A stretch of DNA of 64,000 nucleotides from UBA1181 sp045600225 (lineage in GTDB: Bacteria > Bacteroidota > Bacteroidia > Bacteroidales > Paludibacteraceae): NCBI GenBank assembly GCA_045600225.1, contig JAZRXL010000072.1:62001-126000 (forward strand), read 5' to 3'. Shown here in pieces: positions 34,726 through 45,555 of this stretch (positions within the stretch are counted from its first letter, which is position 1; each line of letters opens with the position of its first letter). The position numbers and the translations under genes were made by a program. The notes under the pieces are model-generated. The model was not told the origin of the DNA and did no database searches. It saw only the letters and a program-made list of their open reading frames with translations.

Positions 34726-37700
34726 TTATCTTGTTAAATTAATTTTAAATGCAATACCAAAGTCGTTTGTGACTGTTGGGTATCCATCAGATACTTTTGG
34801 ATTGCTTGATTTGCAATCGTAATATAGTTTTATGTTCAAACGTTCACTCAATACGTAATCGGCTGAGAACTTTAGTGACAAAGATCGAAGTCCGCTGCTT
34901 AATTGAGAGTATTCATCGTCAATTACGCGAATATATGCATCTGTATTCTTGAAGCCAATATCACCTCTTAGATTAAGATCATTTTTCACTTTTTTCTGAC
35001 TCTTTCCAATCTTTATAATCATGCCAATATCATCAAATCTATAACCCGATCCGATAACATATTCCAAACTTCCTGACTCTAGAATTTGGTTTCCTGGAAT
35101 GTCTAGTTGAACAGTTCTTGATTTCTTAACCTCAAATTTGAATGAAAGACTGTTCTTTAAACTTGCATCTACACCGATAAGAGGGGAGAATTGTTCGCTA
35201 ATGCTAACATTGGTAACATCATACTTAGATGTTATGTAATTAAACTCCTCGTTCTCTCCGTTGATTCCGTACATGTCGTTTCCGTAAAGACCAGTCCAAT
35301 CTGTAAGAGACTCGTAAGTTCCAATGTTATAAGTGCTCTTATATGTATGATTAATGTTGAATGATTTAAATACCTTCTTGATTCCATTAATCTTCATGAG
35401 AGCGTCGCATGTAACTTTCCAGTTAGGAATAAGAGATGTGAACATACTTTTGATATTACCTTCCGGAACAAATTTCAAATCAGTTGTATTTGCGTCTCTA
35501 CCCATATATGCTGCGTAGAATGCAGGAATTAGGACGTCAGCAGAACTCTTGTTTACGAAGTTCTGCTTTCCGTTAGCACTAACCTGACCAACTTGATTGT
35601 ATATTCTTTGTTGTATAATTCTTCTGTTTTCCAGGAACTGCTCAAAGACTTCCGATGATGCAGAATTGCCCTTGAATGCGGTACGAATAGACAAGCATGT
35701 GCGAGAGAAGTTACCTGCTATGTCAGAAGAATTCCATCCTCCATTCTTGTAACCATACATATAATAGATGTCATCTTGATTGTTCTTATACCATGATGCG
35801 TTTACATCTATTTTTAAACCAGGAATTGGTTCCAACAATGATTTGGCGGTCAATGTTTGTGTGGTTGAATGTACAATAGGATTGGTTATATTGTCGTTCA
35901 TGATTAACAACGAATCCTCATTGTAAATTCGGTTCAAGAACTTATTTACGTTGTAGAAACCAAAGGTGAAATCATATCCTGGATTGTCGTGATCTTGACC
36001 TAAGAATCCACTGGTTGGTTTATATCCATTGATTTCAAGAACATCCGAGTGCCTGTAATTAAGGTTGATGTTCCTAATCAACATTAAGAAACGAACGCTA
36101 TAGTCGCGTATTTTGTCGAATGCATTCTCCTCTCGGCTGTTGTTGTTGATTGTTAGAACAAGGTTGTTGTAGTCCTCTTTTGTCGTAATTGTGATTGAGT
36201 TTGGATCCACCACGCTAAACTTGAAAGGAACCTCTGCACCCGATGTGTCCTTCAAGGAAACGAGAAGTTTTGTTGAATTTAAACGGTGGTTGATACGTGT
36301 CTTGTTGCCACCCTTTAATCTCAATTTCTTACGTTCGTATACTTTTGGCCTACTTTCCTCTTTTGCTTTATTTGATTCTAATTCTTCTTTCTTCCTTAAA
36401 GTATTTGTAGGCTTCTGAAGTTTCCTGTTGATTTCCTTCAGATATGGGAATTTGTTGTATAGAGTTTCGAAATTGAAACGAAGGTCTCCATTCCAACTTC
36501 TCTGACTTCCGATGATGTTTCCTGTGACAGGATCTGCACCTAATGATAGGATAGCACCTTTATCCCAACGGTAGTCTGCATTATACTGAGCGTTAGAAGT
36601 AATCCAATCCAAATAAGGTAACTTGTTGATTGGAAGTGCATAAGAGATGTTGAATTTTTGCTCGTAAGTTACAGGTTCTCCAAATCTTTTGATGCTACTC
36701 CATACGGTATCTTTCCATTTCTCATACCAATCGAAATACCCGATATCTTGTAAGTATTCTTTGTTGACAGGAACATTCACAAGACGATTTCCTCCGTCAT
36801 CGTTCACATTAATAATCTCTGATATTTCAGAGTTTGTTGCGGAGTTAAACGATAGCTTCAATGCTCTTGTTAAATCCCATTTGACACTGGCAGTTCTATC
36901 CCACATCCAGTTTTTGTCGTATGACATGTACTGGAATGTAGTATCCCTGATAATAGGAGAGTTGAAGTTCCTTGTTTGGCTCTCTTCGTAGTATCGAGTC
37001 ATGGATGTGCTGAACGAAACATTTTTAGGAGCGTAGTAGAAGTTAAAATCCTTTATCAATTTAAAGTTGTTTGATTTTAATTTCTTTGCTTTTTTGAATG
37101 GCTCAACAGGTTTTGGATTAAGAGAATAAACGTAGTTGAAAGTACCTTTATAGTTTTTAACCTTTTCATATTCTACATCCGGATTCGTTTCTTTTGTTTC
37201 GTTATAACCCAAGCTGAATGAGAAGTTGGCTGGATCATAAGGCATAGGAACTTTTGCTTTCTTGCTTGTTATACCTACTCGTACATTGTTTAATGAGAAA
37301 CTTTGGTATACCTTGTCTGTGCGTGACATTGCCTTTATGGAGTCCTTGATGGCATCGTCGTCATAGTTGTCCAATGTCTTGCTAAGTTCAGTATCTGTAC
37401 TCATTGGATCATACTTAGGCGAAGTCACTTGATGAGTCCTTGTGTAGGTGAATGGCATATTGACTTTTGCCTTTTCTGGGAATAGTTTTCCTAACTGAAT
37501 AGCCGCTGTAATGTTATATTCGTAGAAATCTTCTTGGTTTCTACCCATCACATTGTCTTCTATGTTACCAAATCCTGTGGTCTGGATCTGCCCTCCTAAA
37601 GTGAGAGATCCCAAATCAGAGAATACAATACCCAAGTTTGCCACAGCAGCCCAGCCACCATCTTCATCGAAACCAGACATTCGCATCTCATTGACCCAAA

Positions 37701-40700
37701 TCTCAGCATTGTGATCTACGTCATCTTCATTGATAATACCAATCATTAATGAGGTGAGTTCTCCAAATGAAGGAGATCCGATGACAGCCATGGTGTTATT
37801 GCCATCCATTTTTGTATAACGTTGGTTGTATTTAACTTGTCCAGCGTTCTTCTTTTTGTCTCTTTCGAGTTTTAGATTGGTGAGTTGTTCGAATGCGAAA
37901 TCGAAATTGTTCACTTGAGGCCATACTACAGAACTGTCGATAGTGCCTGCAGGTGTAATCTTCAACGGAATTTTGTATTCGTAATAGTTTTCCGTAAAGT
38001 CAGATCCCAATCGAACAAATGCATATAGTCTATTGTCCGGAATTTCTTCCCCATCAATCAACTTTTCTGCGTGTACAAACATTCTAAAACGCTTGTATTG
38101 TCTTGTGTCAAGTGATATTGTCTTGTAAACAGCACGAGCATCGTTTGGTTCCAAACTGTCAATTCGAAGTACCATTGATTGCTCATTCTCCTCGGTTAAT
38201 TGAGTTTGGCTTGGGTCAATAGTACGGTCAATGCCAGGAGGTAAGACGTAACCTACGGGTTTCTTTTGGCCATCATTTTCGACGCATACAGAAGATATAT
38301 TTATCTTACCTGTTCCTTTAAGCTTGCTTGCTATGGAGTTATCGACTAATCGGTCGTTCTTTTCGTAAATTCTCCAGTCTGTTCTAACAAGACGAAGTTC
38401 TCCCAAGCGAAGGTGCTCTTCTTTTTCAAATCCTGTCATGTACATACGAATGAATCGAATAGAACGGAAATCAGTTATGTTTCCTTCTGCACGTTTCCTG
38501 TTTGTTTTTATAGGAATGCGAAGTTGGTACCATTTGATGTCTTCTCTTAAATTATCGGTTAATTCGACATTGGATGTTACTACGTTTGTGATGAAATTTT
38601 CTTCCCAAAGATTTTCGTTTTGGAATACCTCTTTGTCGATGTTAATCACATATTCATAATACTGCTCGGTCTCGTTTAGAGTATTGTCTTTGTTCAAGTC
38701 CTCGCAGTCTGGTGTTGTTGTAGAAGTAGAGGTGTACTCATCGTCGCTAGAGGTCGTTGAGTTTCCTTCCGTTCCATTGTAGTATTTGTAGCGGCGGAAA
38801 ATATTACATTTACCTTCTTGTGCTTCCATGTCATCGTAATCGCCACCTCTATAGTAGTGGAAGTTATCACCAGCAGGGTCGGAAAGAGGAGAGAATACCT
38901 CATTTGCCCATCTTGCTTTTGCTCTTGCGTTAACTTTCTCATTTATTGCTTGTTGATAGCGTCTATATGAAAGTTCAAAGTTGGCCTCGTCTTCGTCGGA
39001 TAATCCATCCAAACCGAGGTCTTGTTGGGTTAGGTATGCGTTGTCGAACGATCCGGTGATGGATGTCAAGCGAGGAACTCGTCCCCAGATTGTTGAGTCT
39101 ACAACTGCTTGGTTTTGTGCGGTTGGCAATCCGTTCTCGAATGCCTTTCTGCCATCTTTCAAAATATCTTCGGAAACACTACCCAGGTTGAATACTAACT
39201 GTCCGGATGTTGTGTTCATAGTGTCATAGACGAATGGGTCCATCATCCATAATTCTAGGTATTCAATATTGGAGTTTTCAAAGTTCGTGTTGTCAAACTT
39301 ACGCATTATACCAGCCCAACGATCTCCAGGATTATCTAAGTATCCATTTTCCATCATGCCCTCTACATCCAAGTTGTAAGGACCGCGTTCTTCTGGGTAG
39401 TAGTGTAGATGTAGGGTTTGTAATGTGGTAGATTCTCCAAAGATTTGACTTTTCTCTGGATATATTTCTCTCTCGTCTACCATACGGGTATAATGGTTGG
39501 TTATGACGTTTTCCTTATCATTTTTTACAGTTTTCGGTGTACTTGAACTTGAAGACGTGAAGATTTGGTCAATGTAGTACCATGCAAGATGAGCACGGTT
39601 TAGTCCATATCCGATATTGGCTAAATCTATAGGATCTAAATATTTGCTCCAAAAGGCGTCTTTTTCGCGAATGAAGTGCTTGTTGTAGAATTGACCGCTA
39701 CTAATTTTTGGCGTACTAGCCAAAGCCCAAGAAGAAGGATTCTTGATGTTGATGCTTGATTCGGTACCTTCGAAATCATCGATGTAGGATACTCCCGCTT
39801 TGTCACCTTGGTTCACTGCACGATTGTGTCCTGGAATTAACTGAGCGAATTCGCCAGAGAATGCAAAAGAAGAAGGAGCCTTTGCATCAATAAGGGGAAG
39901 TTTGTCAATGGCATTAGTCAACCATTGCCAATCTGTTTTATAAGTTCCATTCATCCCCCAGATGGTATTTGAAAGCGGTTCGTTTCCAAAGTTCACTTTT
40001 TGGGTAAGAGGTTTCTCGTTGAGGTGAAGAATGGTTGCACCTAGCGAGAATTTATCAGAGAATGCATACTCTGCATTTGCTCCAATTAATGATTTCCTTT
40101 GTGTGTTGAAGAAAGACTCACTTTCTACAGATACATTGATAGGAGAGTTCGATGCTAATGCAGTCTCGTCCAATATTTTTACAATACCTAAGTTGTAATC
40201 CACTGTATAGCCAGTTCCTTCAACCAAGGTTCTACCGCCAGCGGTTACTGTTACGGAACCTCTTGCGATATTCGTTACACCCAAACGAATTTCGGAGCCA
40301 GATGATGAACTATATTCTCCAGTGATAAGGTATTTGTTCTTTTCCGTATATTGTTGAGCAACAGTCAAGGTTGAATCGTACAATTCTGGATACGTATAGT
40401 TTTCCACATTTGCTATTTTGCCATAACCATTCTTGATTCCGGTATCGAAAGGTCGAGTAGACAGGAATATGATACGACCTGTGGATGGATTTATAGTGTA
40501 TCCAGGTATATAGTCGAAATATCCATCCGGCATTGCATTCTGTCGTTTGTTTAATCTATCCAAATTTAATACTTGAAGCAAGTTTTTGTTGCTTAAAGCA
40601 GGTATGTAGGTTAAGTATGTAGTTAAAGAGTCACTTTGATAGTAATACTTAATCTCTACCTTGAAATGGTCAGGTTGAACATTGAAAGCACTTAAAGAAT

Positions 40701-42312
40701 ATACATTACGCATGGACAAGTTCCACAATTTCTTATTGCTAGGTGCAGGTATGGAACTCTTAATTAGCTTCACAATTAAATTTTGAGATGCTGTTTTCGC
40801 AGTATCTGTTGTCGATGTTGATAGTTCACCGACCTTGTATATCTTTCCTCCCTTAGTGTATTCATACGCTACCGCCACGATGTGGTCTGAAGAAGATGTG
40901 CTTTTAAGTGAGATGTATCCTAATTCAGAGTTGAGTGTATATTCAGACTCCGAAAGTAGACGTGCGTTATTTAATATTTCATAGTCTTTTGCAGCTTCTA
41001 ACTTTTTACCTTCGTATTCTATTTCCTCAAGGCTGTAAGATGCAGATTGAATATCTCGAATGCCATGTGTGGTATTTGCAATTTTATACAGATCTCCATT
41101 TCCATTGTGAGGAATGTTCTTTGTTTTGCCTTCTTCGTCGTATGTTTCACCTAATTCAGTTAAGGCTATGATGTTTCTTGTTGTGTAGTTGGCTGATGAA
41201 GTGGAGGTGTTTGTTACCCATACTTCCAATTTGTTGATGATAATGCCAGACTGAGGATTAGGAGCATTTTTAGCCCAATCATCGTAGTTGTCATAAAAAT
41301 AAGAAGAAAGGAAGAAGTGCTTGTTTTCATCGTAGTTGGTTGGTTTCAACTCGAATTTAGTAGTTTGAGCACCTTCCGTCGATATTGTTTTTCTTTCTGA
41401 TTGTTGTTGAGAAACAATACCAGAGATCTTTAATTTTCCGAACTGTAAATCAGTCCTGAAACCGAAAAGATCCGTACTTCCTGTTATTAGAGACGATGAA
41501 AGAGGAAGGCTTACATTACCTGCTTCCACGCGCTGTAGAATGTCATCCTCATCTCCCTTGTATCCAAGGTTGATGAGACTCTTGTCTGCATCAAAAGATG
41601 CTTCTGTATTATAGTTTAAGTTAAAGTTTATTTTATCTCCAACGGAACCTGTTGCTGCTAGTTGAATTTTAGTGTCGAAATCAAATATAGTATTGATACG
41701 GTTTCTTTCAGATATGGTAGGGTTGTCTCGTTTTGAGATAGTAAAACCAAAGTCCAAATCAACAGAACCTTGCATCTTAACTTGGACTCCACCAGGACCA
41801 AATATATCCTCGCCTTTCTTTCCAAGTCCAATCTGTATGTTGCTGAGGGAGAATTTGTTGCCGCCATCCGTGTTGGTTTTTGCTTTCTCTGCCCAATATT
41901 TATTCATTGACTCTTGAAGTGCATGCTTTCTGTATTCGTCTTCACTCAATACGAAAGGTGTTGCAATGTCCATATCCCCAATGCGGTTGTGGAAAATGTA
42001 GTATCCCGTTGCAGGATCGTATTCCACGGTTGATTCCATATTGGTTGGGTCTTTGAGGTCGATGGGCTGTTTTTCTTGTAGATTGTCGTATGTGACAGTC
42101 TCGATTGGTTTTACGGGGAATTTTAAGCCGCTGGCTGTGTCTCGTCTACCTTCTTTGACGACTTCTGGAGTTTCTTTTTTGCTTTGGGAACGAGCAGATT
42201 TTGCTCTTGGGTTAAGAGACATTTTTCCTTCAGTCTGTGCAAAGACAGAGAGTGCAACAATGCTGCTGAGTAGCACAAAAACGAATGTAATATGTTTAAG
42301 TATCTTTGCCAA
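34726..42312 (-). CDS. sprA: Type IX secretion translocon protein SprA (Sov)
   Basis: A 2,528-residue outer-membrane protein with a signal peptide ending VFAQ (residue 26). Length, the early Y-x-F-x-N-R-I-G-D segment and the repeated FNLNYNTEASFD, NYTYPE, VSLPLSSSLI and GRIIFLSTRPFD motifs identify SprA, the 36-strand barrel through which type IX cargo crosses the outer membrane. Alternating barrel strands continue to the end (FGIAFKINLTR). No frameshift or internal stop. It starts 28 bases after ruvA, a pairing common in the phylum, and is followed by an uncharacterised lipoprotein. The other core genes (porK-N, porV) are not in the window. Confidence 0.95.
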   Translation of the reverse strand: MAKILKHITFVFVLLSSIVALSVFAQTEGKMSLNPRAKSARSQSKKETPEVVKEGRRDTASGLKFPVKPIETVTYDNLQEKQPIDLKDPTNMESTVEYDPATGYYIFHNRIGDMDIATPFVLSEDEYRKHALQESMNKYWAEKAKTNTDGGNKFSLSNIQIGLGKKGEDIFGPGGVQVKMQGSVDLDFGFTISKRDNPTISERNRINTIFDFDTKIQLAATGSVGDKINFNLNYNTEASFDADKSLINLGYKGDEDDILQRVEAGNVSLPLSSSLITGSTDLFGFRTDLQFGKLKISGIVSQQQSERKTISTEGAQTTKFELKPTNYDENKHFFLSSYFYDNYDDWAKNAPNPQSGIIINKLEVWVTNTSTSSANYTTRNIIALTELGETYDEEGKTKNIPHNGNGDLYKIANTTHGIRDIQSASYSLEEIEYEGKKLEAAKDYEILNNARLLSESEYTLNSELGYISLKSTSSSDHIVAVAYEYTKGGKIYKVGELSTSTTDTAKTASQNLIVKLIKSSIPAPSNKKLWNLSMRNVYSLSAFNVQPDHFKVEIKYYYQSDSLTTYLTYIPALSNKNLLQVLNLDRLNKRQNAMPDGYFDYIPGYTINPSTGRIIFLSTRPFDTGIKNGYGKIANVENYTYPELYDSTLTVAQQYTEKNKYLITGEYSSSSGSEIRLGVTNIARGSVTVTAGGRTLVEGTGYTVDYNLGIVKILDETALASNSPINVSVESESFFNTQRKSLIGANAEYAFSDKFSLGATILHLNEKPLTQKVNFGNEPLSNTIWGMNGTYKTDWQWLTNAIDKLPLIDAKAPSSFAFSGEFAQLIPGHNRAVNQGDKAGVSYIDDFEGTESSINIKNPSSWALASTPKISSGQFYNKHFIREKDAFWSKYLDPIDLANIGYGLNRAHLAWYYIDQIFTSSSSSTPKTVKNDKENVITNHYTRMVDEREIYPEKSQIFGESTTLQTLHLHYYPEERGPYNLDVEGMMENGYLDNPGDRWAGIMRKFDNTNFENSNIEYLELWMMDPFVYDTMNTTSGQLVFNLGSVSEDILKDGRKAFENGLPTAQNQAVVDSTIWGRVPRLTSITGSFDNAYLTQQDLGLDGLSDEDEANFELSYRRYQQAINEKVNARAKARWANEVFSPLSDPAGDNFHYYRGGDYDDMEAQEGKCNIFRRYKYYNGTEGNSTTSSDDEYTSTSTTTPDCEDLNKDNTLNETEQYYEYVINIDKEVFQNENLWEENFITNVVTSNVELTDNLREDIKWYQLRIPIKTNRKRAEGNITDFRSIRFIRMYMTGFEKEEHLRLGELRLVRTDWRIYEKNDRLVDNSIASKLKGTGKINISSVCVENDGQKKPVGYVLPPGIDRTIDPSQTQLTEENEQSMVLRIDSLEPNDARAVYKTISLDTRQYKRFRMFVHAEKLIDGEEIPDNRLYAFVRLGSDFTENYYEYKIPLKITPAGTIDSSVVWPQVNNFDFAFEQLTNLKLERDKKKNAGQVKYNQRYTKMDGNNTMAVIGSPSFGELTSLMIGIINEDDVDHNAEIWVNEMRMSGFDEDGGWAAVANLGIVFSDLGSLTLGGQIQTTGFGNIEDNVMGRNQEDFYEYNITAAIQLGKLFPEKAKVNMPFTYTRTHQVTSPKYDPMSTDTELSKTLDNYDDDAIKDSIKAMSRTDKVYQSFSLNNVRVGITSKKAKVPMPYDPANFSFSLGYNETKETNPDVEYEKVKNYKGTFNYVYSLNPKPVEPFKKAKKLKSNNFKLIKDFNFYYAPKNVSFSTSMTRYYEESQTRNFNSPIIRDTTFQYMSYDKNWMWDRTASVKWDLTRALKLSFNSATNSEISEIINVNDDGGNRLVNVPVNKEYLQDIGYFDWYEKWKDTVWSSIKRFGEPVTYEQKFNISYALPINKLPYLDWITSNAQYNADYRWDKGAILSLGADPVTGNIIGSQRSWNGDLRFNFETLYNKFPYLKEINRKLQKPTNTLRKKEELESNKAKEESRPKVYERKKLRLKGGNKTRINHRLNSTKLLVSLKDTSGAEVPFKFSVVDPNSITITTKEDYNNLVLTINNNSREENAFDKIRDYSVRFLMLIRNINLNYRHSDVLEINGYKPTSGFLGQDHDNPGYDFTFGFYNVNKFLNRIYNEDSLLIMNDNITNPIVHSTTQTLTAKSLLEPIPGLKIDVNASWYKNNQDDIYYMYGYKNGGWNSSDIAGNFSRTCLSIRTAFKGNSASSEVFEQFLENRRIIQQRIYNQVGQVSANGKQNFVNKSSADVLIPAFYAAYMGRDANTTDLKFVPEGNIKSMFTSLIPNWKVTCDALMKINGIKKVFKSFNINHTYKSTYNIGTYESLTDWTGLYGNDMYGINGENEEFNYITSKYDVTNVSISEQFSPLIGVDASLKNSLSFKFEVKKSRTVQLDIPGNQILESGSLEYVIGSGYRFDDIGMIIKIGKSQKKVKNDLNLRGDIGFKNTDAYIRVIDDEYSQLSSGLRSLSLKFSADYVLSERLNIKLYYDCKSSNPKVSDGYPTVTNDFGIAFKINLTR

Positions 42313-42340
42313 TTTGTTACCTTTGAGTTTTATTATAACG

Positions 42341-42922
42341 TTAACGTAGTCGATTTAGTGCCTCTTTAATTAATTTTTCTATTGTGATTGTGGAGTTTTC
42401 TTTGACGATAGCATCGATAACCTTATTCGCAGCTGCTTGGTTATATCCAAGAACGACTAAGGCTGCTAGAGCTTCTTCTTTTACGGCACTGAAAGAGGAT
42501 TGTGTTGATCCTGCATCTCCTGCTTTGTTCACTTTGTCTTTTAAATCAACAATAATTCTTTCTGCGGTCTTGCTGCCTATTCCCTTGACTCCTTTTAGTT
42601 GTTTGACATCTTCTGTGCTGATGATAGCCTCTAATTCATTGACAGAATAGGTTGATAATATCATTCTGGCAGAATTTGCCCCCACACCGGAAACGGAAAT
42701 TAAGAGTAGGAATAGGGCTCTTTCTTCTTTGGATGAGAATCCATAAAGAGAGAACGCATCTTCTCTTACGGCTTCGTAGATATACAATGTAGCGCTCTCT
42801 TTGCCTTCTATGGCAGAATAGGTATTAAGTGATATATTGATAGCAAAACCAATTTGATTGGTTTCAATGACAACCTGTGTTGGAGTAAGGTCAAAAACCT
42901 TCCCTTTGATGAATTCAAACAT
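42341..42922 (-). CDS. ruvA: Holliday junction branch migration protein RuvA
   Basis: A protein of 193 residues from the ATG at 42922 (MFEFIKGKV), the normal RuvA start; the frame extends to 42967. Domain I is an OB fold (to about 65), domain II has two helix-hairpin-helix motifs (VSGVGANSARMIL and LKGVKGIGSKTAERI), and domain III is the RuvB-binding three-helix bundle (residues 145-193). It recognises Holliday junctions and guides RuvB. Confidence 0.95.
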   Translation of the reverse strand: MFEFIKGKVFDLTPTQVVIETNQIGFAINISLNTYSAIEGKESATLYIYEAVREDAFSLYGFSSKEERALFLLLISVSGVGANSARMILSTYSVNELEAIISTEDVKQLKGVKGIGSKTAERIIVDLKDKVNKAGDAGSTQSSFSAVKEEALAALVVLGYNQAAANKVIDAIVKENSTITIEKLIKEALNRLR

Positions 42923-42964
42923 TGTTGAACGTTTATTGCTGAGTTTTACACATAAAAATTGGTG

Positions 42965-42972
42965 CAAATATA
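42965..42972 (-). promoter_or_regulatory. -7 element of the ruvA-sprA operon
   Basis: TATATTTG on the minus strand, 42 bases before the ruvA ATG, fits the consensus. No matching -33 box at the right spacing. The intergenic region 42923-43086 also holds the plus-strand promoter at 43027-43057. Confidence 0.45.
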
Positions 42973-43026
42973 CTAAAAATATTGCTCTTGCGTATTATAA
43001 ATAGTTGCTTATTTTAAACTTCAAAT

Positions 43027-43057
43027 TTTGTAAATAAATTATTATCGGCTAAATTTG
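43027..43057 (+). promoter_or_regulatory. Promoter of the SLBB exporter operon
   Basis: TTTG (43027-43030), exactly 19 bases, then TAAATTTG (43050-43057): a perfect consensus. Predicted start near 43064. An AAAAAAGGAG stretch directly before the ATG at 43087 is one of the few Shine-Dalgarno-like sites in the window. Confidence 0.85.
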
Positions 43058-43086
43058 CAAGGAGATATATTAATTAAAAAAGGAGT

Positions 43087-45525
43087 ATGTTAAAACGACT
43101 ATTAATTTTATTGACATCGTTTTCTTTTTATTTTGTAATGTCAGCAACACAAATATCGTTACAAAATATAGAAAAAGTAAAAGTTGATGCGCTTTCGGAT
43201 GTTCAGATAGCTCAATTTGTAAAAAAATACACAGATGCTGGTTACACAATGGCAGATGTAGAAAGGATGGCCAATGCAAAAAATATGCCAGCAGCTGAAT
43301 TGGAAAAATTGAAGCAAAGGATAACTTCATTGGAAACCAATACTACCACTGCGGAGTTGGTTGAGAATCCGACACCAAGTATGCATGCATCATCTCATTC
43401 GAATCCGGGAGGAGTCGGCGTGAGAGCTTCTAATAGTCGTGTTTTTGGTTCGTCATTATTCAATGCTTCAAAATTGTCGTTTGAACCAAGTCAGACAATG
43501 GCTACTCCTCGTAACTATGTAGTTGGAGTGAGTGATGTGTTGCATGTCGATGTTTATGGAATGGCTGAGGCAACTTATGATTTGCATGTTACTGCAGAGG
43601 GAGTTGTTCGTATTCCGAATGTTGGAGTTGCTCAAGTAAATGGTTTGACAATAGAACAAGCAGAAAGTGTAATAAAAAAGAAATTGTCTTCCTTATATAA
43701 TTCGATCAATTCAGGACGAACCAATGTGTCAGTGACAATTAATAAGATAAGGTCGGTCAAAGTTTATATTCTCGGCGAGGTTATGAATCCGGGAAGTTAT
43801 ACGCTATCTTCAGTTTCTTCTGTATTTAATGCTATGATTTCGTGTGGAGGTCCGTCTGATAATGGATCAATGCGTGCAATTAAGTTGATTAGAGGGGGAA
43901 AAGAAATTGCCACAATAGATTTTTATGAATTCTTGATGAAAGGCGTAATGCCAAGTGATGTCACTTTACAGGATCAGGATGTCATTCAAGTTCCTCCATA
44001 TGTGAATCGTGTAACTGTAAATGGGTCTGTAAAACGTGATGGAATATATGAGCTTAAGCAAGGGGAATCATTGAAGGATTTGTTAGAATATTGTGGCGGT
44101 TTTACAGACGATGCATATACGGATAGAATATCTGTTTCGAGAAATTCTAATGGAGAAAAAAGCGTAGCGGATGTTACAAAAGAGATATTCTCTATGTTTA
44201 CTCCTGCCTCTGGAGATGTGTATCAGGTGGATAAAATCCTTGACAAATACACGAATAGGGTTCAAATTTTAGGAAATGTATTTAGACCAGGTACCTATGC
44301 ATTGGACGAAGGAATGTCTCTTCGTGATTTGGTGTCTAAAGCAAATGGTTTGACAGAGGATGCGTTTATGGAAAATGCTACGATTGTTCGCTTGCAGGAA
44401 GATCTAACTCCTGAGATTATCTCGTTCAGTGTAAAAGATTTGATGGAGGGTAATTTTAATGTGGAATTGAGAAAAGAGGATATTGTAACTATAGGTGGAA
44501 AGAATGAATTTGATATAGAAAAGAAAATCTCAATTTATGGAGCGGTTCTTTCTCCTGGCGTTTTCCCTTATTATGAGAACATTACATTGAAGGATTTGGT
44601 TTTTTTATCAAGAGGCTTTAAAGAAGAAGCGGATCCTTCTTCAATTGAGGTCGTTAGAAGAATAAAAGATTCCGATATTCTAAAAAAGGACGATGTCAAA
44701 ACAGAAGTTTTTTCGTTGTCGTTAGATCGAGATTTAACAGGAGAAGGTGCAGATTTTAAATTGTTGCCAAAAGATCAGGTGACAGTACGTACAAAGGAAG
44801 GTTATGAGAGTTTGGGTGTCGTACAAGTGCTTGGTGAAGTAAGAAGACCTGGCACGTATGCGATTACTCGTAAATCAGAAAAAATCTCTGATGCTATGGC
44901 GCGTGCAGGAGGTTTGTCTGACTATGCATTCCCAGAAGGTGCATTCCTATTACGTTCATCACACAGGACAGAAGCAGAACGAAGACGTGATTTAAAATTG
45001 CTTCAAATGATGAAAGATGCAGATGATGTGGCTAGTATTGCTGATCTAAAAAAAGAATTGGAATCTCGTCAAGATTTGGTGGGAATAAAAATGAAAAGAA
45101 TCATAAAGCATCCTGGTTCTGAAACAGATTTGAAATTAGAAGCAGGGGATATTATTTTTGTCCCTAAGGAGTTAGAGACGATTACGGTTGCAGGAGCTGT
45201 TCAAGTTCCTGGGAAAGAAGTATATACAGGGACATCTGTCCGCAAGTATGTTCGTGGTTCAGGAGGTTTTTCTTCTAATGCTAGAAAAAAAGGTGTTTAT
45301 GTTGCCTATCCTAATGGACAGATTGCAGCTACGAAACATTTTTTGTGGTGGAGAAACTATCCGGAAGTAACACCAGGTTCGCATATTTATGTGCCAGAAA
45401 AGCCTGAAAGGGAACATATGGGAAAAGAGAATGCAACATTCTTTGTCTCTTTATTTGGTTCTTTGGCTACTATGTCGTCTGTAGTGGTATCGACTATATC
45501 TGTAATTTCAAACAATAAAAAATAA
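43087..45525 (+). CDS. SLBB-domain polysaccharide export protein (Wza family)
   Basis: An 812-residue outer-membrane/periplasmic exporter. Signal peptide to about residue 20, a helical region, then the polysaccharide export domain (residues about 135-220: YVVGVSDVLHVDVYGMAE, VRIPNVGVAQVNGLTIEQAE). At least five SLBB domains follow; VKVYILGEVMNPGSYTL, VTVNGSVKRDGIYEL, VQILGNVFRPGTYAL and VVQVLGEVRRPGTYAI mark their starts. A hydrophobic helix near the C-terminus (FFVSLFGSLATMSSVVVST) may anchor it. First gene of a unit with the Wzz-like protein. No glycosyltransferases are adjacent, so the polymer is made by enzymes encoded elsewhere. Confidence 0.92.
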   Translation: MLKRLLILLTSFSFYFVMSATQISLQNIEKVKVDALSDVQIAQFVKKYTDAGYTMADVERMANAKNMPAAELEKLKQRITSLETNTTTAELVENPTPSMHASSHSNPGGVGVRASNSRVFGSSLFNASKLSFEPSQTMATPRNYVVGVSDVLHVDVYGMAEATYDLHVTAEGVVRIPNVGVAQVNGLTIEQAESVIKKKLSSLYNSINSGRTNVSVTINKIRSVKVYILGEVMNPGSYTLSSVSSVFNAMISCGGPSDNGSMRAIKLIRGGKEIATIDFYEFLMKGVMPSDVTLQDQDVIQVPPYVNRVTVNGSVKRDGIYELKQGESLKDLLEYCGGFTDDAYTDRISVSRNSNGEKSVADVTKEIFSMFTPASGDVYQVDKILDKYTNRVQILGNVFRPGTYALDEGMSLRDLVSKANGLTEDAFMENATIVRLQEDLTPEIISFSVKDLMEGNFNVELRKEDIVTIGGKNEFDIEKKISIYGAVLSPGVFPYYENITLKDLVFLSRGFKEEADPSSIEVVRRIKDSDILKKDDVKTEVFSLSLDRDLTGEGADFKLLPKDQVTVRTKEGYESLGVVQVLGEVRRPGTYAITRKSEKISDAMARAGGLSDYAFPEGAFLLRSSHRTEAERRRDLKLLQMMKDADDVASIADLKKELESRQDLVGIKMKRIIKHPGSETDLKLEAGDIIFVPKELETITVAGAVQVPGKEVYTGTSVRKYVRGSGGFSSNARKKGVYVAYPNGQIAATKHFLWWRNYPEVTPGSHIYVPEKPEREHMGKENATFFVSLFGSLATMSSVVVSTISVISNNKK

Positions 45526-45555
45526 TAGTAATAAATATTCCAAATAAAAGAAGCA

